A stretch of 64,000 nt of DNA from positions 9,417 to 73,416 of the forward strand of contig JACJWV010000020.1 in assembly GCA_020636915.1 (NCBI GenBank), in the 5' to 3' direction. Positions 44,632-53,085 of this stretch are shown here, piece by piece (within the stretch, counting starts at the first letter, position 1; the number at the start of each line of letters is the position of its first letter). Source of the stretch: Nocardioides sp. (GTDB lineage: Bacteria; Actinomycetota; Actinomycetes; Propionibacteriales; Nocardioidaceae). The notes below the pieces were generated by a model. The model ran no database searches. It was given only the letters and a program-made list of their open reading frames with translations, and was not told the origin of the DNA. Made by a program: the position numbers and the translations under genes.

Positions 44632-45663
44632 ATGCCCTCGGACGCTCGCTCCCGCCAGCGCCTCACCGTCGTCGCCGCCCTGCTCCTCGGCATGGTGCTG
44701 GGCGCCGGCGCCCTCCGCCTGTCCGGCACGGGGGCCTCCGACGACGGTGCTCAGCTCGCCGAGGGGGACTCCGGCGTCCCCACCCAGTGGACGATCAGCT
44801 CGCTCAACGTGCTGGGCGCCGGGCACACCGCCCCCGGCGGCAAGAAGCACGGCTGGGCGTCCGGGCCGGTGCGGATGAAGTGGCTCACGGAGGTGATCAC
44901 CGACGAGGGCGTCGACGTGATCGGGCTCCAGGAGTTCGAGCGCCCCCAGTACAACGTCTGGGAGAAGCAGATGGGCGCCACCTGGGACTCCTATCCCGGG
45001 ACCGCGTGGGGTCCCCGACAGATGCGCAACACGGTCGCCTGGCGGACCGACCAGTGGTCCCTGGTCACCGCGAGCTGGATCAAGATCCCTTACTTCCACG
45101 GCCACATCCTGCGGATGCCGCTCGTCCGACTGCAGAACGTCACGACTGGCCAGGAGATCTACGCGTCGTCCTTCCACAACCCCGCGAACGCCCGCGGCCC
45201 GGCCGCCCAGTGGCGCAAGCAGGCGACCGAGAACGAGATCGCGATGGTCAACCGCCTGCGTGACGACACGGGGCTCCCGGTCTACGTCCTCGGCGACATG
45301 AACGAGAAGGACATCTACTTCTGCCGGATGACCGCCGCGACCGACATGGTGGCGGCGAACGGTGGCTTCAACAACGGCTCGGGCGGCCTCGCCGGCTGCG
45401 GACCGACCCGGCCGACGTACATCGACTGGATCTTCGGCTCACCCGAGACCACCTTCACCGGGTACGTCGCCAACCGCGGACCCAAGATCCGCAAGTCGAC
45501 CGACCACTCGATGATCATCGCGCAGGCCGAGCTCCCGCCCGCGTCGACGCCCGACTGCCCCACGCCGACGGGGACCCCGACGCCGACCGCGACGCCGACG
45601 TCGACACCGAAGCCGAGCAGCACCGGCACGCCGAGCCCGAACGTCCCGTCGCCGACCGGCTGA
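44632..45663 (+). CDS. Exported endonuclease/exonuclease/phosphatase-family protein
   Basis: A 343-residue protein. An N-terminal hydrophobic segment at about 11-30 (RLTVVAALLLGMVLGAGALR) should anchor or export it. The EEP fold follows: SSLNVLGAG, metal-binding Glu in GLQEFERP, LGDMNEKD and the catalytic DHSMI near the end. The C-terminal ~40 residues are a Pro/Thr/Ser-rich tail (TPTPTATPTSTPKPSS), a likely wall-spanning or glycosylated linker. The family cleaves phosphodiesters or phosphomonoesters; the substrate is unknown. CCAGGAGG provides the ribosome-binding site for ATG 44632. Confidence 0.85.
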   Translation: MPSDARSRQRLTVVAALLLGMVLGAGALRLSGTGASDDGAQLAEGDSGVPTQWTISSLNVLGAGHTAPGGKKHGWASGPVRMKWLTEVITDEGVDVIGLQEFERPQYNVWEKQMGATWDSYPGTAWGPRQMRNTVAWRTDQWSLVTASWIKIPYFHGHILRMPLVRLQNVTTGQEIYASSFHNPANARGPAAQWRKQATENEIAMVNRLRDDTGLPVYVLGDMNEKDIYFCRMTAATDMVAANGGFNNGSGGLAGCGPTRPTYIDWIFGSPETTFTGYVANRGPKIRKSTDHSMIIAQAELPPASTPDCPTPTGTPTPTATPTSTPKPSSTGTPSPNVPSPTG

Positions 45664-45731
45664 CACCGGCGCGCGGGTGCCGGCTGCCGAAAGCGCTGGC
45701 CGTCCGGGGCTGGGCGTGCGACGGTGGAGGC

Positions 45732-45914
45732 ATGACCGAGTCGCATGCGAACGACGACCTCAAGGCCAAGATGCGCGAGGCCCTGGACCGCAAGAACGAC
45801 CGCGAGCAGGGCGTGCACCAGGACGGTCCGGTGCGGGAGAAGGCGCACGGGTCGGAGGTGTCCACGTCCGGGCCCAAGATGCACCGTCGCAAGGCCGGCG
45901 GCGGCGGTTCGTGA
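45732..45914 (+). CDS. DUF5302 small protein
   Basis: A 60-residue hydrophilic protein matching DUF5302: the DDLKAKMREALDRKNDRE block, then GPVREKAHGSEV, and a basic HRRKAGGGGS tail. Such proteins are short, charged and restricted to Actinobacteria; no function is known. ATG 45732 has GGAGG 3 nt upstream. It is isolated between the EEP and MaoC genes. Although short, the codon pattern and family match support it as real. Confidence 0.8.
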   Translation: MTESHANDDLKAKMREALDRKNDREQGVHQDGPVREKAHGSEVSTSGPKMHRRKAGGGGS

Positions 45915-45993
45915 CCGCGCGCTGACGCGCTGGTGACATAACCCACGCCCGGGACCGGTGCGTCCGGGGCGTGGGTCCGGGCAGAGTGGGCCC

Positions 45994-46527
45994 ATGCAGT
46001 TCGGACGCAGCTACGAGGAGTTCGAGGTCGGCGCGACCTACCAGCACTGGCCCGGCAAGACGGTGACCGAGTACGACGACCACCTGTTCTGCCTGCTCAC
46101 GATGAACCACCACCCGCTCCACCTCGACACGCACTACGCCGAGGAGACGACCCAGTTCGGCAAGAACGTCGTGGTCGGCAACTACGTCTACTCGATCCTG
46201 CTCGGCATGAGCGTCCCCGACATCTCCGGCAAGGCGATCGCCAACCTGGAGATCGAGTCGCTGCGCCACGTCGCGCCGACGTTCCACGGCGACACGCTGT
46301 ACGGCGAGACCACCGTGCTCGACAAGTGGGAGTCGACCTCGAAGGACGACCGGGGCGTGGTCCACGTCGAGACCATCGGCTACAACCAGGACGGCAAGGT
46401 CGTGTGCATCTTCCGCCGCAAGGTGATGGTGCCGAAGAACAGCTACCTCGAGCAGCGGGGGGGCGAGCAGCCCGGTCGTCCGGTCCCGCAGCCGGACAAG
46501 AACTGGAGCGGCCCCGCCGGCGACTGA
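45994..46527 (+). CDS. MaoC-family dehydratase
   Basis: A 177-residue hot-dog-fold protein. The hydratase-2-like motif appears as FCLLTMNHHPLHLDTHYAEE, and GNYVYSILLGMSV and FHGDTLYGETTVLDKWES continue the fold. The family hydrates enoyl-CoA or mesaconyl-type CoA thioesters, and this sequence looks closest to the mesaconyl/beta-methylmalyl-CoA dehydratase side, a low-confidence sub-assignment. CAGAGT ends 6 nt before ATG 45994. It could work with the nearby acyl-CoA dehydrogenase. Cytosolic. Confidence 0.85.
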   Translation: MQFGRSYEEFEVGATYQHWPGKTVTEYDDHLFCLLTMNHHPLHLDTHYAEETTQFGKNVVVGNYVYSILLGMSVPDISGKAIANLEIESLRHVAPTFHGDTLYGETTVLDKWESTSKDDRGVVHVETIGYNQDGKVVCIFRRKVMVPKNSYLEQRGGEQPGRPVPQPDKNWSGPAGD

Positions 46528-46569
46528 CGCCACCGTTTGTCCGCGCCGGGGCGCGGGCAGGGTCCGGGG

Positions 46570-48042
46570 ATGACCAGCACCACCGACGTACGACACCCCG
46601 TCCCGGAGGCCGACGACCGCGGGTTCTTCGGGCACCCCCGGCCCCTCGCCAACCTCTTCGGCGTGGAGATGTGGGAGCGGTTCAGCTTCTACGGGATGCA
46701 GGGCATCCTGCTGATCTATCTCTACTACTCCGCGGCGCAGGGCGGCCTCGGGATCTCGGAGGCCACGGCCACCCAGATCGTCGGTGCGTACGGCGGCGGC
46801 GTCTACCTCGCCACGATCGTGGGCGCCTGGCTCGCCGACCGGGTGCTCGGCCCGGAGCGGACCCTCTTCTACGCCGCCGTGGTCGTGATGTGCGGCCACA
46901 TCGCGCTGTCCGCGCTGCCGGGCCTGACCGGGGTCACGGTCGGGCTGATCCTGATCGCGCTGGGCAGCGGCGGCGTCAAGGCCAACGCGAGCTCGCTGGT
47001 CGGCTCGCTCTACGCCGAGGACGACGAGCGCCGCGACGGCGGGTTCTCGCTGTTCTACATGGGCATCAACCTCGGCGCGTTCGCCGGGCCGCTGCTCACC
47101 GGCCTGCTCCAGGAGGACTGGGGCTTCCACGCCGGGTTCGCCCTCGCCGCGGTCGGCATGGCGGTCGGTCTCGTGCAGTACTCCCTGGGTCGGCGCCGGC
47201 TCCCCGACGCGACCCGGGTGGCCCCGCACCCGCTGGAGCCGGCGGAGCGCCTTCGGTACGCCGGCCTCGCGCTCGTCGCACTCGGTGTGCTCGCCGTGCT
47301 CCTGGTGACCGGCGTGGTCGCCGCCGACAACCTGTCCGACACCGTCATCTGGGTGACGCTGGCGGCCGCCGTCGCCTACTTCGCCGTCATGCTCGCCAGC
47401 CGGCACGTCAGCACCGTCGAGCGCAGCCGGGTCTGGTCCTTCGTGCCGCTGTTCCTCGCGAACGTCGTCTTCTGGTCGCTCTACCAGCAGCAGTTCACGG
47501 TCGTCACGATCTACTCCGACAAGCGGCTGGACCGCAACCTGTTCGGCTGGGAGATGCCGGTGTCGTGGGTCCAGTCGATCAACCCGGTCTTCATCATCCT
47601 GCTCGCCCCCGTCTTCGCGGCGGCGTGGACCCGGCTGGGGCCGCGGCAGCCCTCGACGCCGGTCAAGTTCGGCATCGGCACCGTCTTGATGGGCGTGGCG
47701 TTCCTGCTGTTCCTGCTGGTCCCGGGCGGCGAGAACACCGCGCCGCTCCTGGCCCTCGCCGGGATCCTGCTCGTCTTCACCCTCGCCGAGCTGTTCATCT
47801 CACCGGTGGGGCTGTCGTTGTCGACGAAGCTCGCGCCGCGGCAGTTCGCCACCCAGATGGTGGCGCTCTACTTCCTGTCGATCGCGCTCGGCACCGCGAT
47901 GTCGGGGAAGCTGGCCGGCTACTACGACTGGACCGACGAGACGGCGTACTTCCTCTGGCTCGGTCTGGTCGCCGTCCTGGCCGGGCTGGTCGTGCTGGCG
48001 GCGACGAAGCCGATCAGGAGGCTGATGGCCGGCGTGCACTGA
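46570..48042 (+). CDS. POT-family (proton-dependent oligopeptide) transporter
   Basis: A 490-residue transporter with 12-14 hydrophobic helices. POT signatures are present: EMWERFSFYGMQGILLIYLY near the start, GAYGGGVYLATIVGAWLADR, LGSGGVKANASSL, and LFYMGINLGAFAGPLLTGLL. It would import di- and tripeptides with protons. ATG 46570 is preceded by CAGGGT at 6 nt; an upstream in-frame start would add 11 residues without support. It ends 29 nt inside the convergent MFS gene. Confidence 0.92.
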   Translation: MTSTTDVRHPVPEADDRGFFGHPRPLANLFGVEMWERFSFYGMQGILLIYLYYSAAQGGLGISEATATQIVGAYGGGVYLATIVGAWLADRVLGPERTLFYAAVVVMCGHIALSALPGLTGVTVGLILIALGSGGVKANASSLVGSLYAEDDERRDGGFSLFYMGINLGAFAGPLLTGLLQEDWGFHAGFALAAVGMAVGLVQYSLGRRRLPDATRVAPHPLEPAERLRYAGLALVALGVLAVLLVTGVVAADNLSDTVIWVTLAAAVAYFAVMLASRHVSTVERSRVWSFVPLFLANVVFWSLYQQQFTVVTIYSDKRLDRNLFGWEMPVSWVQSINPVFIILLAPVFAAAWTRLGPRQPSTPVKFGIGTVLMGVAFLLFLLVPGGENTAPLLALAGILLVFTLAELFISPVGLSLSTKLAPRQFATQMVALYFLSIALGTAMSGKLAGYYDWTDETAYFLWLGLVAVLAGLVVLAATKPIRRLMAGVH

Positions 48043-49219
48043 CGGCGAGCGGCACGATCCGGGGGGCGAACGCCGGCGCCAGCGGGACGATGCCGAGCAC
48101 CAGCACCATCGGCACCGCGAACCCGACCCGTAGCGAGTCCTGGCCGACCAGACCCGTCATCACCGAGCCGAGCAGGGCGCCGATGTAGTTGAACTGGTTG
48201 AACCGGGCGATCACGGCGTCGACGCGGGCCTGCCGGACCGCCGGCGCGAAGCCCTCGCCGCCGGCGATCTTGGCCGCGGCCGAGAAGCTGAGCGGTGCGA
48301 CGACGGCGACGCCCGCGCCCAGGATCGAGAAGCCGAGCACGGCGACCTGCCAGGCGGGGGAGAAGACCACGACCGCGAGGGCCGCGGCGCCGATCACGGC
48401 GCCGACCCGCAGCACCGGGACGGGTCCGAACCGACCGACCAACCAGTCACCCGCCAGGCGCACCGTGCCGCTGGCGAGCAGGTAGCACAGCGCGGCCAGC
48501 GCGACGTACCGCTCGGGGGTGTCGAAGGTGTGGTCGAGGAACAGCGGTCCCCAGGTCTGGACGGCCGTGTCGATCATGTAGAAGAGCACCATCGCCAGTC
48601 CGACCAGCAGGATCGGCCGCCACGGGACCGCCACCTTCGTGGCGAGCTCGGTCGGTCCGTGGTCGCGGGCGAGGAACGGGCCGAACGCGACGAGCAGGGG
48701 GAGCACGCCCAGCGCCGCCCCCGCCTCGAGCGGCAGGTCGGTGGTCGCCAGGGTGATCGCGGCGCCGACGACGCCGCCGAGGGTCCATGCCCCGTGGAAG
48801 GACGGCAGGATCGGCCGCTGGTAGCGGTGCTCCAGCGCGACCGCCTGCATGTTCGAGCACGCGTCGACCATGCCGAGCCCGAACCCGTAGACGGCGATGC
48901 CGCCGACGAAGAAGGCGGAGGTCTGCGCCGTGCACAGCACCGGCACGCCCACCGCCACGATCACCAGGCCGGTGCGGAGCATCCGGGCGCTGTCCAGGCG
49001 CTTGGCCACGGTCTCCGCGGCGACCGACCCGGCACCCGCGAGCAGGATCATCATGAGCAGGATGAGCGAGAGCTGCACGTCGGTGATCGCCCAGCGGTCC
49101 TGGAACTCCGGCAGCCGGGTCGTCAGGCTGAGCAGCACCAGTCCCTGCATGAGGAAGGCGGCCGCGACCGCGATCCGCGGCCGGCTCAGGTCGGGGGGCG
49201 CCTTCTCCATGGGCGGCAT
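48014..49219 (-). CDS. MFS transporter
   Basis: A 401-residue major-facilitator protein with about 12 transmembrane helices, beginning RPRIAVAAAFLMQGLVLLSL. Recognisable segments are VSAETVAKRLDSARMLRTGL-like loop 2-3 (here VAAETVAKRLDSARMLRTGL), GGIAVYGFGLGMVDACSNMQ and SFHGAWTLGGVVGAAITLAT, which resembles sugar/fucose-type or efflux MFS members. The substrate is not identifiable. ATG 49219 (MPPMEK) is used; 49210 is an equal alternative, and the frame further upstream is not supported. It overlaps the POT gene tail-to-tail by 29 nt. Confidence 0.88.
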   Translation of the reverse strand: MPPMEKAPPDLSRPRIAVAAAFLMQGLVLLSLTTRLPEFQDRWAITDVQLSLILLMMILLAGAGSVAAETVAKRLDSARMLRTGLVIVAVGVPVLCTAQTSAFFVGGIAVYGFGLGMVDACSNMQAVALEHRYQRPILPSFHGAWTLGGVVGAAITLATTDLPLEAGAALGVLPLLVAFGPFLARDHGPTELATKVAVPWRPILLVGLAMVLFYMIDTAVQTWGPLFLDHTFDTPERYVALAALCYLLASGTVRLAGDWLVGRFGPVPVLRVGAVIGAAALAVVVFSPAWQVAVLGFSILGAGVAVVAPLSFSAAAKIAGGEGFAPAVRQARVDAVIARFNQFNYIGALLGSVMTGLVGQDSLRVGFAVPMVLVLGIVPLAPAFAPRIVPLAVSARRPSAS

Positions 49220-49316
49220 CGTGGCACGTGCGGACCGGCGCGTTGGCCGAAAACGCGTGTCCGGGGAGGTCCCGTGCGCGACGATGCCCCGAGCAGTCGA
49301 GGCGGGAGGTCGGACG

Positions 49317-51290
49317 ATGGGACGCACCGGTCAGCAGCTGCGTCAGCGGACCGCGAAGGCGATCGGCGGTCCTGCGCAGCACGGCGCCGCCGTACCTTCG
49401 CCCCGGCCGGGCGCGACACCTGGTGCGCTCCCGGCGCCGCGGCTGGCCGACCGCCTGCGCTACCGGTTCGACAACAGCATGTCGCGCGGCACCCCGGCCC
49501 TGATCGCCTGGCTGACCGTCGTCACGCTGTTGCTGATCCTGCTGTTCTCGCTGGTGGTCACGGTCTTCGGCCTGAGCCGCAACCAGCAGGGCGACTTCGG
49601 CAGCTCGATGTTCGGCAACCTGCTGCACGCCCTCGACCCGGGCACGATCGGTGGGGACCAGGGCAGCTGGACCTTCAAGCTCACCATGCTGGCCCTGACC
49701 ATCGCCGGCCTCTTCATCGTCAGCGCCCTGATCGGCGTGATCGCCGCCGGGATCGACACCCGTCTCGCCGACCTGCGCCGCGGCCGCTCGATCGTCCTGG
49801 AGAAGGACCACACGGTGATCCTGGGCTGGTCGGAGTCGATCTTCACGATCGTCCGGGAGCTGACGATCGCCAACGAGAGTCGGCGCAAGCCCGTCGTCGT
49901 CGTGCTCGCCGACCGTGACAAGGTCGAGATGGAGGACGACCTGCGCGCCAAGGTCGGGGACTTCCGCGGCACGCGGGTGGTCTGCCGCTCGGGCTCGCCG
50001 ATGGACATCGACGACCTGCGGCTGAGCAGCCACCTCACCGCGCGCTCGGTGATCCTGCTCGCGCCGGAGGACTCCGAGGACCCCGACAGCGAGGTCATCA
50101 AGACCCTGCTCGCCCTGACCCACTCCGGTCCCGACGGTCCCCGGATCGTCGCGGAGATCCGCAACCCCACCAACCTGGAGGCCGCCCGGCTCGTCGGGGC
50201 CGACCGGACCGTGCTGCTCGACATCCGCGAGACGGTGGCCAAGCTGGTCGTGCAGACCTCGCGCCAGTCCGGTGCGGCGGCGGTCTACACCGAGCTGTTC
50301 GACTACGGCGGCGACGAGATCTACTTCCTCGAGGAGCACCGGCTCGGCGCGATGACGTACGCCGAGGCGCAGCTGGCCTTCGAGGAGGCCTCGGTCATCG
50401 GGGTGATCGCGGACGGCGTGCCGACGCTGAACCCGCGCCCGGAGACCCCGGTCGCCGGTCACACGCTGATCGTTGTGGCCGAGGACGACTCGACGCTGAA
50501 GGCGGAGCCGGACGCCACGATCGGTCCCGACCTCGGTCGGCTCGGGACCGGGTCCGGCGAGGACGACCACCCCACCCGCGCGCTGCTGATCGGCTGGAAC
50601 GAGCGGGCACCGATCGTGCTGCGCGAGCTCGACAACTACGCGCCCCCCGGCTCGACGCTGACCGTGCTGACCTCGTTCGACGTCCGCGACGTGCCGGAGC
50701 TGGACCACCTCCAGGTCACGGTGGCCCCGGGCCAGACCACGGACCGCCGCACGCTCGAGGAGCACGTGCAGCCGGACCTCGACCAGGTGCTGGTGCTCTG
50801 CTACTCCGACGACCTCGAGCCGCAGGCGGCCGACGCCCGCACCCTGGTGACCCTGCTCCACGTGCGCGACATCCTGTCCGGCACCGGCTCGGTCACCCCG
50901 GTCGTCAGCGAGATGCTCGACGACCGCAACCGGGTGCTGGCGCAGGTGGCGCACGTCGACGACGTGGTCGTCAGCGGCGAGATCGTCAGCCTGCTGGTCA
51001 CCCAGCTGTCCGAGGACCCGCGGCTCGAGACGGTCTTCGACCAGCTCCTGGGCGACGAGGGCAGCGAGATCTACCTGCGTCCGGCGGAGTGGTACGTCCA
51101 GCCGGGCGCGGACGTCAGCTACGCCACCATCGTCGCCGGCGCCTCGCGGCGGGGTGAGACGGCGATCGGCTACAAGTCCGAGGCGCTCGCCGAGGGTGAG
51201 GCGTCCTTCGGCGTACGCGTCAACCCGGCGAAGGCGGAGACCTTCCGCGTGCTGCCCGGGGACCGGGTGGTCGTGCTCGCCGACGACTGA
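49317..51290 (+). CDS. CASTOR/POLLUX-related ion channel-like protein
   Basis: A 657-residue protein. A disordered Pro-rich N-terminus precedes transmembrane helices at about 61-86 and 121-146, with a pore-loop-like stretch between (QGDFGSSMFGNLLHALDPGT). The cytosolic remainder holds two RCK/TrkA-N-like nucleotide-binding units: VILGWSESIFTIVRELTIAN with VVVVLADRDK, and ALLIGWNERAPIVLRELDNY with VLTSF. The order is that of the plant CASTOR/POLLUX and bacterial homologues, potassium- or calcium-permeable channels gated by ligands. Bacterial function is largely unknown. It is divergent from the MFS gene, with ~100 nt between. Confidence 0.85.
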   Translation: MGRTGQQLRQRTAKAIGGPAQHGAAVPSPRPGATPGALPAPRLADRLRYRFDNSMSRGTPALIAWLTVVTLLLILLFSLVVTVFGLSRNQQGDFGSSMFGNLLHALDPGTIGGDQGSWTFKLTMLALTIAGLFIVSALIGVIAAGIDTRLADLRRGRSIVLEKDHTVILGWSESIFTIVRELTIANESRRKPVVVVLADRDKVEMEDDLRAKVGDFRGTRVVCRSGSPMDIDDLRLSSHLTARSVILLAPEDSEDPDSEVIKTLLALTHSGPDGPRIVAEIRNPTNLEAARLVGADRTVLLDIRETVAKLVVQTSRQSGAAAVYTELFDYGGDEIYFLEEHRLGAMTYAEAQLAFEEASVIGVIADGVPTLNPRPETPVAGHTLIVVAEDDSTLKAEPDATIGPDLGRLGTGSGEDDHPTRALLIGWNERAPIVLRELDNYAPPGSTLTVLTSFDVRDVPELDHLQVTVAPGQTTDRRTLEEHVQPDLDQVLVLCYSDDLEPQAADARTLVTLLHVRDILSGTGSVTPVVSEMLDDRNRVLAQVAHVDDVVVSGEIVSLLVTQLSEDPRLETVFDQLLGDEGSEIYLRPAEWYVQPGADVSYATIVAGASRRGETAIGYKSEALAEGEASFGVRVNPAKAETFRVLPGDRVVVLADD

Positions 51291-51331
51291 CGACCGGACG
51301 TCGCGCCCGGCCGCTGTGGTCTGATGGGCCG

Positions 51332-51889
51332 GTGAACGAGCTCTGGCTGGTCCGGCACGGCAAGACCGAGTGGAGCGCGAACGGTCGGCACACGTCGACG
51401 ACCGATCTGCCGCTCCTGCCCGAGGGCGAGGAGGTCGCCCGGTCGCTGGCACCGCGCCTCGCCGAGGTCGACCTCGCGCTGGTGCTGACCAGTCCCCGCG
51501 AGCGGGCGCGCCGGACCGCCGAGCTCGCCGGGTTCCCCGAGGCCGAGGTCGACGACGACCTCGTCGAGTGGGACTACGGCGACTACGAGGGCGTCACCAC
51601 GAAGGAGATCCGGCAGCGGGTGCCGGGCTGGACGGTCTGGAACTCGCCCGTGCCCGGCGGCGAGACCCCCGAGTCGGTCTCCCTCCGGCTGGACCGGGTG
51701 GTCGCCCGCACCCAGGCCGCCGAGGGCTCGACGCTCGTCTTCGGCCACGGCCACGCGCTCCGCGCCCTCGCCGCCCGCTGGCTGCGCCAGCCGGTCACCT
51801 TCGGCCAGCACCTGCGCCTCGACACCGCCACCCTCTCCCGTCTCGGGTGGGAGCACGAGGCGCCCGTGGTGCTGCGCTGGAACTCCTGA
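51332..51889 (+). CDS. Histidine phosphatase (phosphoglycerate mutase-like) protein
   Basis: A 185-residue member of the histidine phosphatase superfamily. The RHG motif is VRHGKTEW at 7-14 with the phosphorylated His, Arg in TSPRERARRTAELAG, Glu in LVEWDYGDYEG, and the second His in FGHGHALRALA near 137. It is the size of phosphoglycerate mutase-like phosphatases. In mycobacteria a related gene (Rv3214, gpm2) lies near parA and moeZ, consistent with this neighbourhood. The GTG start is at 51332. The substrate is unknown. Confidence 0.92.
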   Translation: MNELWLVRHGKTEWSANGRHTSTTDLPLLPEGEEVARSLAPRLAEVDLALVLTSPRERARRTAELAGFPEAEVDDDLVEWDYGDYEGVTTKEIRQRVPGWTVWNSPVPGGETPESVSLRLDRVVARTQAAEGSTLVFGHGHALRALAARWLRQPVTFGQHLRLDTATLSRLGWEHEAPVVLRWNS

Positions 51890-51913
51890 GGCGCACGCCA
51901 GCGGACGGCCCGC

Positions 51914-51919
51914 TAGGGT
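51914..51919 (+). promoter_or_regulatory. Leaderless-type -10 box before the HIT gene
   Basis: TAGGGT ends 6 nt before GTG 51926. Confidence 0.5.
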
Positions 51920-51925
51920 GCCGCG

Positions 51926-52387
51926 GTGACCGTCTCGGACCTCCTCCCCGGCTGCTTCCCCTGCGACCAGCAGGCGGAGGTGGACCGGCCGCCCCGGGAG
52001 GCGGTCGTGGAGACCGGGCACTGGCGGGTGGCGCACGCCTTCGACAGCAGCCTGGCGGGCTGGCTGGTGCTGCTGCCGACCCGGCACGTCACGTCGTTCG
52101 CGGAGCTGAGCCCGGGCGCGGCCGAGGAGCTGGGCGGGCTGGTGCGGCGGCTGAGCCTGGCGCTGGAGTCGGTCACCGGGTGCGTGAAGACCTACCTCAT
52201 GCAGTTCTCCGAGGCGGAGGGGTTCTCGCACCTGCACCTCCACCTGGTGCCGCGGATGGCGGACCAGCCCGAGAGCGCCAGGGGTCCGCGGGTCTTCGCC
52301 TACCTCGGCGCCGACGAGGCCACCCTGATCCCGGAGCGGGAGCGCGACGAGCTCGCGCTCACGATCCGCGCCGCGCTGGACGTGTGA
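51926..52387 (+). CDS. HIT-family nucleotide-binding protein
   Basis: A 153-residue HIT protein. The catalytic histidine triad HLHLHLVPR has His102, His104 and His106. The beginning DLLPGCFPCDQ carries a CxxC pair, and WRVAHAFDSSLAGWLVLLPT with RHVTSFAEL is the nucleotide-binding half. HIT enzymes hydrolyse or transfer nucleoside phosphates, such as Ap4A or aminoacyl-AMP. The substrate is undetermined. GTG 51926 is given by the upstream -10-like box. It follows the histidine phosphatase gene by 36 nt and may share transcription. Confidence 0.92.
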   Translation: MTVSDLLPGCFPCDQQAEVDRPPREAVVETGHWRVAHAFDSSLAGWLVLLPTRHVTSFAELSPGAAEELGGLVRRLSLALESVTGCVKTYLMQFSEAEGFSHLHLHLVPRMADQPESARGPRVFAYLGADEATLIPERERDELALTIRAALDV

Positions 52388-52433
52388 CGCCGGACGCTTG
52401 ACGCGACGGCCACCGGTCAGGACCGTGGGGGCC

Positions 52434-53054
52434 ATGTCCCTGGCGGCCAGCTGCGTGCGGTGCTCGGCTCCGGTCGTGCCCTGTCCCGACCACGGCGGCC
52501 GCCACCCGCTGTGGCGTTCCGACGATGAGGCGACCTACGAGGCGTTCGCCGAGCACCTCGCGGCCTCGCCGCATTTCCCGACCTACCTGCCGTGGCCGAT
52601 GAGCCCGGGCTGGTCGGTGACGGACTTCGCGCTGGTCGGTGACGGGGTCGAGCGGGCCGCCGCGACCTTGACCTGCACCTCGGGCACCAGCGAGCTCGAC
52701 GGACCCGTCGACGTCCTCGTGGTCGCCGAGGAGGCCGGCACCGGCCTGGGTGCGCGCTGCGCGGGGACGCGGTACGACGACCCGGGGGCCGAGATCGCGG
52801 AGCGACCGCCGACCACCCGGGTGCGGATCGGCAGCCAGCCGGTGAACCTGTGGGACGTCTCGACGAGCACCTCGGACGGCGAGTTCGACCGCTCGGTGCT
52901 GGCCGGCGAGGCCGCGGGGCGCTGGCTGTGGATCGTCCTGCGCCCCGCGTCGGCGCTGCTGCTGCTGCAGGACGAGTGGATCCTGCGCGACGTGTCGGCC
53001 CTCGGGCCGCAGCTGCTGGAGACGCCGTTCGGAGGTCCGCGGCCCGGGTGGTGA
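52434..53054 (+). CDS. DUF6758-like protein with N-terminal Cys cluster
   Basis: A 206-residue protein of an actinobacterial family (DUF6758 type) often placed next to the PHP-domain gene that follows. Cys7, Cys10, Cys17 and His20 (ASCVRCSAPVVPCPDH) look like a zinc site. The middle FPTYLPWPMSPGWSVTDFAL and LTCTSGTSELDGPVDVLVVA, then ANRWLWIVLRP-like WLWIVLRPASALLLLQDEWI, are family-conserved. ATG 52434 is the first start giving the Cys cluster at the N-terminus. No function is known. Confidence 0.78.
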   Translation: MSLAASCVRCSAPVVPCPDHGGRHPLWRSDDEATYEAFAEHLAASPHFPTYLPWPMSPGWSVTDFALVGDGVERAAATLTCTSGTSELDGPVDVLVVAEEAGTGLGARCAGTRYDDPGAEIAERPPTTRVRIGSQPVNLWDVSTSTSDGEFDRSVLAGEAAGRWLWIVLRPASALLLLQDEWILRDVSALGPQLLETPFGGPRPGW

Positions 53055-53073
53055 CCCGTCGGCGAACCGCATC

Positions 53074-53079
53074 TAGGCT
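53074..53079 (+). promoter_or_regulatory. Leaderless-type -10 box before the PHP gene
   Basis: TAGGCT ends 6 nt before GTG 53086. Confidence 0.5.
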
Positions 53080-53085
53080 GCACCG

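Noticed and set aside
48447..51452. 1001-codon minus-strand frame opposite the channel gene
   Set aside because: Low-complexity mirror frame spanning several real genes; no start signal and no domain.
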